Shown in pieces: positions 24,391-32,471 of a DNA stretch of 39,879 nucleotides. The notes beneath the pieces are model-generated. The model saw only the letters and a list, made by a program, of their open reading frames with translations, was not told the origin of the DNA and did not search any database. How positions within the stretch are numbered: position 1 is the first letter of the stretch; every line of letters begins with the position of its first letter. Made by a program: the position numbers and the translations under genes. The DNA lies in NCBI GenBank assembly GCA_964585585.1, contig CAZPEL010000003.1, positions 1 through 39,879 of the forward strand. Reading direction: 5' to 3'. Source of the stretch: CAZNAQ01 sp964585585 (lineage in GTDB: Bacteria; Patescibacteriota; Patescibacteriia; Patescibacteriales; JAGXOH01).

Positions 24391-26619
24391 TCAATACTCC
24401 TTTTCCATAGCATAGACATCCAAAGCTTGGATGCAGGCTTGTTGTGCTCCTTCTCGGGAGTAGTTGAATTTGGTCATCAGGTTGTCAAACAACAAGTTGA
24501 CCTTTCTTTTGATCTTGGAATCGTAATTCTTGAAGTTTTCCTGGTCGTATTCCTTGATCGCCCTCCTGAAATTTTCGTTTTTAATGAAAGGAATAAGGAC
24601 ATTCTGCTTCAGGGAACGAGAATATTGATCCATCAGTTCTTGGAATTGTTTTGTTTTCTCAATATCCTTGCCGTCGATCAATATTTCCTGGGACAGGGTA
24701 ATGCTGACGAATTTTTTTTGTATTTCTTCCCGCAAGAATTGTTGAGCGGCAAAAAAGGAATTGTCGTAAAAGAGGTAGTCCTCAATGCTTCTCAGGAAGT
24801 CCTCGGTGACATTCAATTTTTCCCCGGTGAATCTACAGGTAATAGTACCGTTTGTTTCTTCGCAATTCAGGGCGGAGAGGTAGTTTTTGATCTCCTTGGC
24901 TATTCTTTCGTGGTTGTATTCATACATGGCCTCCTTGATCTGTTGAATCAGTTGGTAATTATAGAATCTATTCAAACCGTTCAAAAATTCCGTAGAGATA
25001 ACATTTTCCAGCTCCCCGTTGATCTTATGCTTTACATTTTCTCTTAGGTGTTGCAGGAACTCGATCACATCGTTCATGGTGATAAGTCGGTTCTTTTTTT
25101 GGTACATAGACAGAAGAATGGAGACTATCTGGATGGCGTCCCGGCCGGAAATAGCTTTTTCCCTGCTTATATTCGATTCCTCTATCAACTCTTTCCGGAT
25201 GCTGGTGGTCAGATTATCCCGATCTTCCTTATCCAGCCAGCTCGGTATGTTGTTGCTATAGAACTCCATTTTTAGGAGTTTGAGCTTTCTGTCGCAACAG
25301 TGTTCGTAGAAATCCGGGTCTTGGATCCATTTTTTTAGGGCCGGGGAATCTTCCGGCAACCGGGAAGAGATTATGGCCCGGGCGAAGTTTTTCAGGACCC
25401 CGGGCAGGAACCAGGATTCGATCTCCTCTCCCAGAGTTTTCCGGTATATCTCCACTTCTGTGAGATAATCCTTGACATAGGGTATCTGGTGATATTGCAC
25501 CCGATCCGACAAGGAGTTAAGACTTTTACCCCCATCTTTTATATTTTCATCGTCTTCCGGATTCATTACCACCAGAAATAGGGAATCCACCTTTTCTTCC
25601 ACATCCTTTACTTTATGAACTCCTTCGCTTACCAGATTGTGCAGATCCCAGAGTCGGGGAACATTGTTCTCCTTGATGTCCATTAAAGCGTAGATGCCGT
25701 TGTTAGTTTTGGCGTAAGAAGAAAAGACATAGTGTATTTTGTTGCTACTGCCGAAGACCCGGTCGATCTTTTTTTGTAGGGGCTTGTCCGTGATCACATC
25801 ATCCTCTTTGGAGATCTTGTCCCCGGATCCGAAGACGCTGATGCCGTTTCCGGTTCGCCGGTCGAATTTGCGGGGCCGCACTTTGATCATGGAGAATATT
25901 TCGTGGATGTCACTTATTTGGGAACGCAAGGCATCCCAAATGGAGGCGCAGATGGTACAGGGTTCTTTCTTGAAGATCCAGTTGAATTCATTGTTTTGGA
26001 ATATTTGTTCCTTGGTTTGCTTGTCATGATCCGCCAATAGTTCCGAAAGATATTTTTTACGATATCTTTTGGGGATCAACAGGATGGGATGGTCGTGGTT
26101 GGGACAGGGTATTTCCAATTCTTTTTCCTGATCTAATTCCGCATTAATTCGGGGAATGTTTATTTTCCAGACCACTTCCGGAACAAAACCTTCCGGAGTA
26201 GCGGAATAATCCTCGAACTTTTTTAATATGGCATTCAAGAAAGTGCTTTTGCCCGAGCCCGGAGGCCCGCGAAAGATCTGGATCTTTGCTTGCTGGGCGT
26301 TCTTTTTCAGGGTTTCCACCACCATGGCCAGGTTATTGGCGAAGATCATATCGGCGAAGAAGGGGCGGTCTATATTTTCCACGAACAGGGGAGTGCAATC
26401 ATAGGGGGTATAACCTATTCTTTGCGGATCGTCTTTGTACTTATCCTCCAAAGGGATAAGATTTTTTTTGACCATGTCATAGAAAATTTGGGATATACTC
26501 CTCAAAAGCAGAAAAGGATCTTTTGTAACCATTTCCTCGAAATCCTGGAAATCCATGATCCGGGAGTCCACGGGAGGAGATATCTCTTGAGCCAATTTAT
26601 CTCTTGCCGATATATTCAT
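24391..26619 (-). CDS. Second, divergent PrkA-family AAA+ protein
   Basis: A 742-residue PrkA-family protein, last gene of the operon. Walker A GPPGSGKST is at 118-126. The early zinc-like motif CPNHDHPILLIPKRYRKKYLSE, followed by CTIC about 55 residues on, is the pattern of Bacillus-type PrkA. IKVRPRKFDRRTGNG, ALMDIKENNVPRLWDLHNLV and FLVVMNPEDDENI match the central AAA+ region of the family. The C-terminal third (about 500-742) is poorly conserved and ends with a KFNYSREGAQQACIQAL motif like the C-terminus of E. coli YeaG. It is clearly different from the first paralogue at 29528-31588. PrkA was described as a serine kinase and more recently as an ATP-dependent protease; which applies here is unknown. 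AGGAGG precedes the ATG by 7 nt; the gene starts 15 bp after spoVR. Confidence 0.9.
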   Translation of the reverse strand: MNISARDKLAQEISPPVDSRIMDFQDFEEMVTKDPFLLLRSISQIFYDMVKKNLIPLEDKYKDDPQRIGYTPYDCTPLFVENIDRPFFADMIFANNLAMVVETLKKNAQQAKIQIFRGPPGSGKSTFLNAILKKFEDYSATPEGFVPEVVWKINIPRINAELDQEKELEIPCPNHDHPILLIPKRYRKKYLSELLADHDKQTKEQIFQNNEFNWIFKKEPCTICASIWDALRSQISDIHEIFSMIKVRPRKFDRRTGNGISVFGSGDKISKEDDVITDKPLQKKIDRVFGSSNKIHYVFSSYAKTNNGIYALMDIKENNVPRLWDLHNLVSEGVHKVKDVEEKVDSLFLVVMNPEDDENIKDGGKSLNSLSDRVQYHQIPYVKDYLTEVEIYRKTLGEEIESWFLPGVLKNFARAIISSRLPEDSPALKKWIQDPDFYEHCCDRKLKLLKMEFYSNNIPSWLDKEDRDNLTTSIRKELIEESNISREKAISGRDAIQIVSILLSMYQKKNRLITMNDVIEFLQHLRENVKHKINGELENVISTEFLNGLNRFYNYQLIQQIKEAMYEYNHERIAKEIKNYLSALNCEETNGTITCRFTGEKLNVTEDFLRSIEDYLFYDNSFFAAQQFLREEIQKKFVSITLSQEILIDGKDIEKTKQFQELMDQYSRSLKQNVLIPFIKNENFRRAIKEYDQENFKNYDSKIKRKVNLLFDNLMTKFNYSREGAQQACIQALDVYAMEKEY

Positions 26620-26634
26620 TTTTGTTCCTCCTAA

Positions 26635-28230
26635 TCAGGTCATTTTAACATTTAGCTCTCCGTTTTTTACAGTGTACCTTACTTTGGTCCACTGAATATC
26701 CTCCGGAGTGGATTTGGGAGAGACAATATGGGATGTAAGTTCTACCGGCTCCCCCCACAGGAATTCCAGGCCCCTTAACACATCTTGGATGTATTCTTGA
26801 ACCAAGGGTTTGCCCTCGAATTCATGATAGAGCTTCAGCCGGCCGTTTCCTTTGGTGGTTATTTTCAGGGAAGGTGGGTGATACATTTGATCCTTGATCA
26901 TATTCCAGTAGTCCTCAACATTCCGGCTTTTAACAAAATATTCCCAAGTTTGCCGAACCGGGTTGAATTTTTTTTCGGACACGAATAAGCGGTGGGCGTC
27001 CACGAAATCCTGGTCCAGGTAGTACCAGAGAAAGGAAAAGTCACTCAAATTTTTCCTTAATTCAAAGATCCTTTCCCGGCCTTGGCCGGTTTGTTGGTCG
27101 TAATTTTTTCTTTGATCAAGATTCAGAACTTGTTGAAATATCCAGGTGTCCTTCCCGGTCTCTGCCAGTTTTTCCGCGTACTCCCACAAGTTTTTACCCA
27201 GGGCGTAAGGATTGATACCCACTTTAGGCATGCTTGTTACTTTGGCATTGGTTATCGAAAAGTCGGTTTCATGGGTTTTGATCCTTTCGTCCCGCAGGAA
27301 GAGTTTTTCGTGCCAATAACTGGCCCAACCTTCGTTTATGATCTTGGTTCGGATCTGGGCCTCAAAGAACAGAGCTGTTTCCCGGATTATCTCCAGGATC
27401 TCCTTCATCCATTGGTTCTCGCTTTTTTGCAGTTTCGGGGAATGATCTATCAGGAATTTCAGCAGGTCACGGTTCTGGTCACTCTTTTTTTCTTTTTGGC
27501 AGTATCTTTTGTAACGCTCTTCCAGTTCCGGGTACCTTTGTTTGGAGGTGTCCCGGAAAAAGATCCTTTCTCCTTCGTTTTCCCCGTATTTTTGGATGTA
27601 GGAATTGAACTTCTCGACTTCTTTCAGGTATTCTATTTCCGTTAACTCTTTTTCCTGTTGCAGGAAAATATCGAAGAAATAATCCATTTTGGTAAGGACT
27701 TTATTCTCGGCGCCGGCCCGGCAGAGCTCCTGGTAGTAGCTGTTAATATTGTCTATTTGTCGGGCGAATTCTATAACATAATCTACCCATCTGCCTTGAT
27801 CTGATCGGAGTTGAGCTATTCTCCGCTTGTCCGCCAGGGCTTGTTCCTTGAAGTCCTCGTTCCAGGTTCTTTGGAAATAGGTGTTGTTCTGGAAGAAGTC
27901 AATATGGCCCAGCACATGATAGAAGATCATCACATTCAACCAGTCCGGATTGTTGTCGTTGTAAAAGGATATCGGAGGACGGGTGTTGATAACGGTTTCA
28001 TAGGGGTTGCTGGGATATAATTTATATTTCCCTTTTTGTTTGTGCAATTCCACATCGTGAAACCAGAAATCATACAAGGTCGGGATCATGTTTTTGGGCG
28101 TCAATTCCAGCAGGTCTTGGTTGCTTATTATGTATTCCAGGGTTTCCCGGGAAAAGTTCAAGCCGGCTTCCCGCGCCCTGTCCTTACAACCTTCCATTAT
28201 TTTTTTGCTTCTTTGGTCAAGCAGTTGCAT
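26635..28230 (-). CDS. spoVR: SpoVR family protein
   Basis: A 531-residue cytoplasmic protein of the SpoVR/YcgB family. The hallmark NEGWASYWHEK lies at 299-309. Other conserved blocks are LYDFWFHD near the N-terminus, NVMIFYHVLGHIDFFQNN, WVDYVIEFARQIDN, VGINPYALGKNLWEY and LWYYLDQDFVDAHRLFV. In B. subtilis SpoVR affects spore cortex formation; in non-sporulating bacteria its role is unclear but it co-occurs with PrkA and YeaH. The ATG overlaps the yeaH 3' end by 14 bp with a strong GGAGGAG 5 nt upstream, so translation is coupled. Nothing suggests that this bacterium sporulates. Confidence 0.94.
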   Translation of the reverse strand: MQLLDQRSKKIMEGCKDRAREAGLNFSRETLEYIISNQDLLELTPKNMIPTLYDFWFHDVELHKQKGKYKLYPSNPYETVINTRPPISFYNDNNPDWLNVMIFYHVLGHIDFFQNNTYFQRTWNEDFKEQALADKRRIAQLRSDQGRWVDYVIEFARQIDNINSYYQELCRAGAENKVLTKMDYFFDIFLQQEKELTEIEYLKEVEKFNSYIQKYGENEGERIFFRDTSKQRYPELEERYKRYCQKEKKSDQNRDLLKFLIDHSPKLQKSENQWMKEILEIIRETALFFEAQIRTKIINEGWASYWHEKLFLRDERIKTHETDFSITNAKVTSMPKVGINPYALGKNLWEYAEKLAETGKDTWIFQQVLNLDQRKNYDQQTGQGRERIFELRKNLSDFSFLWYYLDQDFVDAHRLFVSEKKFNPVRQTWEYFVKSRNVEDYWNMIKDQMYHPPSLKITTKGNGRLKLYHEFEGKPLVQEYIQDVLRGLEFLWGEPVELTSHIVSPKSTPEDIQWTKVRYTVKNGELNVKMT

Positions 28231-29467
28231 GTTGCTCCTCCTCGGTCAGGTATTTTATACCTTCCACCAACCTATTTTCATCCGGTTTTTCACTTATTCG
28301 GTCCAGTCTCAGATATTTTTTTCGGGTCCGGATCAGTTCTTCCAGATAATTTTCCAAGGGAGACATTCTGTTTCTGGATCCGGCCAGAGTGATACCGGCG
28401 CGATTGGTGAAGTTTAGGCATTTTCTAATGGCCGGCAGGGTGCTTTTACCTTCCTTATCCGAGTCGTCACCGTCGGTTCCGTAAAAGATATAGATATTAT
28501 AATCCCGGGCCAGTCCTTCTTTTCGTACGATCTCGTCGATCAATTCCCAGGCCGGGGCTATTTTGGTTCCTCCGGCTGCTCGGGATCTGTGGTATTCGTG
28601 AAAATCGGATACCTCCTTGGCCTCGGTATCATGCAGGATGAATCTGGTTTCGACCCGGTTGCGGTATTGGTAAGTAAGCCAGCTATAGAGCAAAATATGG
28701 GTTTGGACCACTATTTCCGTATTCAGGCCCCACATGGACCCGGAATAATCCCGGACAAAAAAGACCAGGGCTTGGGATTCGTATTCTTTTTCCCGGGATA
28801 GGATCCGAAAAACCTTGTCCCGAGGGGCCACCAACAACTGGGAGGGGTCGAATTTGGCTGTAAGGGGATCGATCCGACCCAGGTTCAGATTGGTTTCTAT
28901 TACCCTTTTTAAGGTGTCTTTTTTATCCAGAAGTTGGCCGGTACCGGCGTTTTTGTCGGTTAGCTCGAAAGCATAGTGGCTCAGGACCTTTTTGCCCTTG
29001 GTGGTAATGTTGGGAAGTTCGAATTTTTCCGTTAGCATTTTGCCCAATTCATAGGCCGAGGCCTCTATTTCATGCTGGGTGCCTTCACCTTCCCCGCCTT
29101 CTCCGGCGTTATCTCCGGATTGGCCGGGTTCATGGGCCGGTGCTTCACCTATTTTTTCTCCTTCTTCTCCTTCGCCGGACCCGCCTCCTTCTTCGCCGGA
29201 ATCATCCGATTGGTTCTGCTGCGGTATCCTGACTTGGTCATGGAGGAGTTTTGATTCCTCCAGAGTGGGAACTACGACTATTTTGTTTCCTCCCTTGGTC
29301 GGTTTGAGCATCCTGCCTATCTGGATCTTTCTGGGAAAGCCGTCTTGTTCCCGGGCTTGATCCTTTTTCAATAGATCATCCAAGGATTTCAGGAGCGTTA
29401 TCGGCGAAGAGAGGCTAATGGGATCTTCATGGAAGATGGAGATATCGTTCCATTTCCTTGAATTCAT
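28217..29467 (-). CDS. YeaH/YhbH (DUF444) VWA-domain protein
   Basis: A 416-residue protein with a C-terminal von Willebrand factor A-like domain. The MIDAS motif is D240-x-S242-x-S244 (FVRDYSGSM), with GGTKI and GTDGDD supplying further metal ligands. The N-terminal half carries a low-complexity acidic Gly/Glu-rich insert (about 80-130) typical of the family. In E. coli yeaH lies next to yeaG (prkA); here too it follows prkA. VWA proteins commonly act as adaptors of AAA+ enzymes, which suggests a complex with one or both PrkA paralogues. AAGGAGG is 6 nt upstream of the ATG. The gap to prkA holds a hairpin (29485-29516). Confidence 0.93.
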   Translation of the reverse strand: MNSRKWNDISIFHEDPISLSSPITLLKSLDDLLKKDQAREQDGFPRKIQIGRMLKPTKGGNKIVVVPTLEESKLLHDQVRIPQQNQSDDSGEEGGGSGEGEEGEKIGEAPAHEPGQSGDNAGEGGEGEGTQHEIEASAYELGKMLTEKFELPNITTKGKKVLSHYAFELTDKNAGTGQLLDKKDTLKRVIETNLNLGRIDPLTAKFDPSQLLVAPRDKVFRILSREKEYESQALVFFVRDYSGSMWGLNTEIVVQTHILLYSWLTYQYRNRVETRFILHDTEAKEVSDFHEYHRSRAAGGTKIAPAWELIDEIVRKEGLARDYNIYIFYGTDGDDSDKEGKSTLPAIRKCLNFTNRAGITLAGSRNRMSPLENYLEELIRTRKKYLRLDRISEKPDENRLVEGIKYLTEEEQHATA

Positions 29468-29484
29468 TTCTTACCTCCTTTGGT

Positions 29485-29516
29485 AAAACCGGGCGACGAG
29501 AAAGCCGCCCGGTTTT
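29485..29516 (-). promoter_or_regulatory. Intercistronic hairpin between prkA and yeaH
   Basis: An 11-bp perfect stem (29485-29495 with 29506-29516) and 10-nt loop in the 60-bp gap. On the minus strand it ends in TTTT only, so it may act as a leaky terminator or an RNA-stability element lowering yeaH-spoVR-prkA' expression relative to the first prkA. Confidence 0.6.
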
Positions 29517-29527
29517 TGGTTTTGGGT

Positions 29528-31588
29528 TTATTGTTCGTCTTCTTGGGTGCAGAAATACTCAATGGTCTTCTGGGCGCAGGTCTGGCAATATCCCAGCTTG
29601 TTCATCATGGTGTTGATGATCCGGTTGTATAGCTGTTGGTTTTCTTCGCTACTGCGGTTGGCCAGGGCTCCGACCAAGCTGCCGGCTCCGGCGATATCCG
29701 ATTTTAGGCGGACATCGGTGACCGCTTTTACCAGTTCCAGGTTGTCCATGAAGTCATAATCGGGATCCACCGATATTTTTTGCCCAAAGATCTTTCTCAT
29801 CATGGTCCGGAAGCCCTCGCGTTGTTCCGAGGTTTCCAGGCCCATTCTTTTTTCCACGCTGTTAATAAAGGTTTCATCGATCTTTATGGCCTTTAATTCG
29901 CCCGTTTGCGGGTCCTTGTATTTCCACATTCTGTCCGGACCCAGATTCTCGGCGTCAATACCGATGATCATGTTGATGTAGTTCATGACATCCCGGCGGA
30001 TGGCCTGGGGTTCGTCCATATAGGCATTGAACATTTCCGTCATTATTCTTTCCCGGTAAAGTCCTTTGCCTATTTTCAGGTCCTCCAGGTATTTGTTGCG
30101 GTCGTTGGAGTCGGTAACATAATCCAGGACCACTTTCCTTAAGGCCTCGAAGAAGTCGTAAGCGAACATACATTGGCCTTCATTTGTTTCCGATTTTTCC
30201 ACCATCAATTGGATGGCCCGGCCCAGGTTTCTTTGTCCCAGGCCCTTTTGGCCGAAACGTTGCGTGACATCGGGGTTTTCGTTGGCGGCATCCACGACCT
30301 CGGACAGGGTTTTAATGCTCTTTTCCCCGGCCACTTCATCAGCGGCCAATTTCATCATCTCCACCGGAGTCAGTTTTTCCGCCCGGGGCAATCGGGTCAA
30401 GGTTATTGTAACTGAAGCGGCGTAATTCAGGTTGGGGTCCTGGTGCAGACTGTTGTTCCCCAGGGTGGTTTTAACCTCGCTTCCTATAGCATAAGAAGTG
30501 AGACTTTGCTGCAGTTTGTAGTTGGTGTTGTGGGAAACATAGCAGATCCGGCACCGGTCCACGATCGGAGCTTCCTCTTTTTCCGCCTGGAATTGATTGA
30601 ATTCATTGTTATTACTGGTAGCTATGATCAAGGAATCGATGGGCCACTTAAAGCCCTCCAGTTCGATCTCCCGATTTTGGATAACTCCCAGATAGACCTG
30701 GATCAGATCCTTTTTATTCTTGTAGATCTCGTCGCTGAAATGGATACCGCCTCCGGCCACTCGAGCCAGGGCGCCGCGGCGAAGATCGTACTTGTAGGGA
30801 TTGTTGGTATCCGCGATATTAAGGATCCGCTGGATCGATTCTTCTCCGATCAGGTCCACGGCGGAAGAGGTGATCTTGTCCTTAGCCGGGTATTTTCCGG
30901 TTATGGTTCCCAGGCTTTCCTGAAGTGGGACCGGCTTGATCCGGACAAAATTCAAAGCTTCTTCCGGGCTGCCGGTTTGCTCCTGGATCTTTTCCCAAAT
31001 GTAACCGCTACAAGCCCCCAGAGGTCTATAATCCATATACATTTTGTCGATATTCTGGGCGCTAAAACCCAAGCTTTGCAGAAACTCCTTGTTCTTTTCC
31101 GGGTTTTCGTGCAGATTCATGGCCAGGATCATCGGATCCTCGTAGGTCTGGGATTCGATCGAGGTGATATTGCCGAAATTGCCGTTGCCGATCCGGTCCA
31201 GATCAATGAATTCAAAGGTATATTTGGCATTTCTTTCCTCGGTCAGGAATCTCCGGTATTTTTCGCACAGGAAATCCACAAAAAAGGTTTTGCCGTTTCC
31301 GGGCTCTCCGACCAATACGAAAGCCATTTCTTTGGAAGATCCGCCTTCGGCCGCGTCTTTGACATAAGAAACAAAGCTATTGACCTCGTCATGCATGCCG
31401 ATTATGTGTTTGTTTCCCTGCCGAAAGACCTTAAAGTCGTAGGTGGTCTTGCCGTTCACCGTGATCTTTTCGAATCCGGGCTCCAGGACCATTCTGGCCA
31501 CTGCCTGGAAAGCATTCTCAAAGGATCTTTCCTCGTTCTTTACCTTGCCTAAATGCTGGTTTAAACTCAAAATTTCTTTCAGTGCCAT
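29528..31588 (-). CDS. prkA: PrkA AAA+ serine kinase/protease (YeaG-type)
   Basis: First gene of the operon, 686 residues. Walker A GEPGNGKT is at 94-101. The family blocks IKPVPLQESLGTITGKYPAKD, RRGALARVAGGGIHFSDEIYKN, IATSNNNEFNQF and DRCRICYVSHNTNYKLQQSL follow in order. The C-terminal portion (DPQTGELKAIK, FINSVEKRMGL, IINTMMNKLGYCQTCAQKTIEYF) matches the C-terminus of E. coli YeaG, so this is the more canonical of the two paralogues. It has no signal peptide or membrane segment. An AGGAGGT site stands 7 nt before the ATG, and a 16-codon ORF ends 17 nt upstream. Expression is probably controlled by the structured leader. In E. coli prkA is a starvation and stationary-phase gene; the same is only inferred here. 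Confidence 0.94.
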   Translation of the reverse strand: MALKEILSLNQHLGKVKNEERSFENAFQAVARMVLEPGFEKITVNGKTTYDFKVFRQGNKHIIGMHDEVNSFVSYVKDAAEGGSSKEMAFVLVGEPGNGKTFFVDFLCEKYRRFLTEERNAKYTFEFIDLDRIGNGNFGNITSIESQTYEDPMILAMNLHENPEKNKEFLQSLGFSAQNIDKMYMDYRPLGACSGYIWEKIQEQTGSPEEALNFVRIKPVPLQESLGTITGKYPAKDKITSSAVDLIGEESIQRILNIADTNNPYKYDLRRGALARVAGGGIHFSDEIYKNKKDLIQVYLGVIQNREIELEGFKWPIDSLIIATSNNNEFNQFQAEKEEAPIVDRCRICYVSHNTNYKLQQSLTSYAIGSEVKTTLGNNSLHQDPNLNYAASVTITLTRLPRAEKLTPVEMMKLAADEVAGEKSIKTLSEVVDAANENPDVTQRFGQKGLGQRNLGRAIQLMVEKSETNEGQCMFAYDFFEALRKVVLDYVTDSNDRNKYLEDLKIGKGLYRERIMTEMFNAYMDEPQAIRRDVMNYINMIIGIDAENLGPDRMWKYKDPQTGELKAIKIDETFINSVEKRMGLETSEQREGFRTMMRKIFGQKISVDPDYDFMDNLELVKAVTDVRLKSDIAGAGSLVGALANRSSEENQQLYNRIINTMMNKLGYCQTCAQKTIEYFCTQEDEQ

Positions 31589-31605
31589 GGTTTTACCTCC
31601 TTTTT

Positions 31606-31656
31606 TTATCGTTTTCTTGCGGGTTCTCTTTTGCTTGTTTGGTTGTCAAGGTACAT
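31606..31656 (-). CDS. Putative 16-residue leader ORF before prkA
   Basis: An ATG at 31656 with a strong AAAGGAGG 5 nt upstream opens a frame of 16 codons ending in TAA at 31606, encoding MYLDNQTSKREPARKR. It lies between the leader terminator and the prkA ribosome binding site, 17 nt apart. The peptide is basic and hydrophilic with no repeated codon run. It may be a leader peptide coupling translation to prkA or simply the trace of an SD-led start. It is too short to recognise by homology. Confidence 0.5.
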   Translation of the reverse strand: MYLDNQTSKREPARKR

Positions 31657-31676
31657 TTTTCCTCCTTTAATATTTT

Positions 31677-31856
31677 AAAACCCTCGGCGGAACCGAGGGC
31701 TTTATTGCTTATCTAATGGTATGTCTATTGAATTTGTTTCCTTATAAGCCCTCGACTATAAAGCCCTCCCACTCTAATCACTCCCTTGATTACCAAGGGC
31801 ATAGCGATCACTGTTTGATTTTGGATATTATTATCGTTCATATGACTGACAAATAT
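31677..31856 (-). promoter_or_regulatory. Candidate attenuator leader of the prkA operon
   Basis: The leader, about 200 nt before the leader ORF, contains a hairpin CCCTCGG/CCGAGGG (31681-31687 with 31693-31699, loop of 5) followed on the minus strand by TTTTAAAA, a terminator-like structure. Upstream in the transcript GAGGGCTTTAT (31758-31768) is perfectly complementary over 11 bp to ATAAAGCCCTC (31695-31705), which includes the 5' arm of that terminator. A second, slightly shorter copy CGAGGGCTT lies at 31746-31754. A hairpin CCCTTG/CAAGGG precedes these (about 31783-31799). The pairings are mutually exclusive, as in riboswitches and attenuators. I recognise no known riboswitch class. Confidence 0.55.
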
Positions 31857-31862
31857 TATCCT

Positions 31863-31892
31863 ATTCTAACTTTTAATTACCCTTTTTGTCAA
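31863..31892 (-). promoter_or_regulatory. Promoter of the prkA operon leader
   Basis: TTGACA (31887-31892), 18 bp, TAGAAT (31863-31868) on the minus strand. It lies back to back with the VIT1-family promoter, six bases separating the two -35 boxes. Confidence 0.55.
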
Positions 31893-31898
31893 ACGCAG

Positions 31899-31927
31899 TT
31901 TATTTTTTCCGGGCTATTTGCTACAAT
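31899..31927 (+). promoter_or_regulatory. Promoter of the VIT1-family transporter gene
   Basis: TTTATT (31899-31904), 17 bp, then extended -10 TGC-TACAAT (31919-31927). The leader would be about 15 nt. Confidence 0.5.
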
Positions 31928-31949
31928 AAATACACTTAATGAGTTTTTT

Positions 31950-32447
31950 ATGCGGATCAAGGAATCAATAAAAAAAGGTTTTAGCTTCGGTTTAACCTCG
32001 AGCATTATAACCACTTTGGGCTTGATGGTGGGTTTGACCTCCGGATCGCATTCGGACTTGGTGGTTATCGGCGGTATTCTGACTATGGCCACGGCCGATG
32101 CTTTTTCCGACTCCTTGGGCATACATGTCTCCGAAGAAGCGGAGATAGATATTTCCCAGGGACAGGTCTGGGGGGCTACTATATCCACCTTTATCACCAA
32201 ATTCATCTTTACTTCTCTTTTTGTGGTGCCGGTGTTGTTGTTTCCTTTGGAAGTGGCTGTGGTCTTTAATGTGGCCTTAGGGCTGTTCTTGTTGTCCGTG
32301 TTCAGTTATTATTTGGGCAACTTGGAGAAAAACGTTTCCTCTTGGAAAGTAGTGGCGGAGCACCTTTTTATCGCCTTGATAGTTATCGGAGCCACTTATT
32401 TGGTCGGTGTATGGGCCAAAAACACTTTCGGCACCACTGTTGTTTGA
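31950..32447 (+). CDS. VIT1/CCC1 family metal transporter-like membrane protein
   Basis: A 165-residue membrane protein. The N-terminal FSFGLTSSIITTLGLMVGLTSG and the following MATADAFSDSLGIHVSEEAE resemble helix 1 and helix 2 of the vacuolar iron/manganese transporter family, and three further hydrophobic helices follow. VIT1/CCC1 proteins export Fe2+ or Mn2+ from the cytosol. The frame is open further upstream, but I choose the ATG at 31950, because the homologous part starts there and the promoter lies directly before it. The flavodoxin gene follows by 24 bp, probably as an operon. The cytosolic metal-binding domain between helices 2 and 3 of plant VIT1 is absent. Confidence 0.8.
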   Translation: MRIKESIKKGFSFGLTSSIITTLGLMVGLTSGSHSDLVVIGGILTMATADAFSDSLGIHVSEEAEIDISQGQVWGATISTFITKFIFTSLFVVPVLLFPLEVAVVFNVALGLFLLSVFSYYLGNLEKNVSSWKVVAEHLFIALIVIGATYLVGVWAKNTFGTTVV

Positions 32448-32471
32448 TTTTTTATTATTAAGTTTGAAGAT

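Noticed and set aside
26635..28230. Evidence for sporulation from spoVR and GerMN
   Set aside because: SpoVR, PrkA and GerMN are found widely in non-sporulating bacteria; no other spore gene is in the window.
31716..31949. N-terminal extension of the VIT1-like protein
   Set aside because: The extension is not membrane-like or conserved in pattern and covers the promoter and the prkA leader; the ATG at 31950 follows a promoter.
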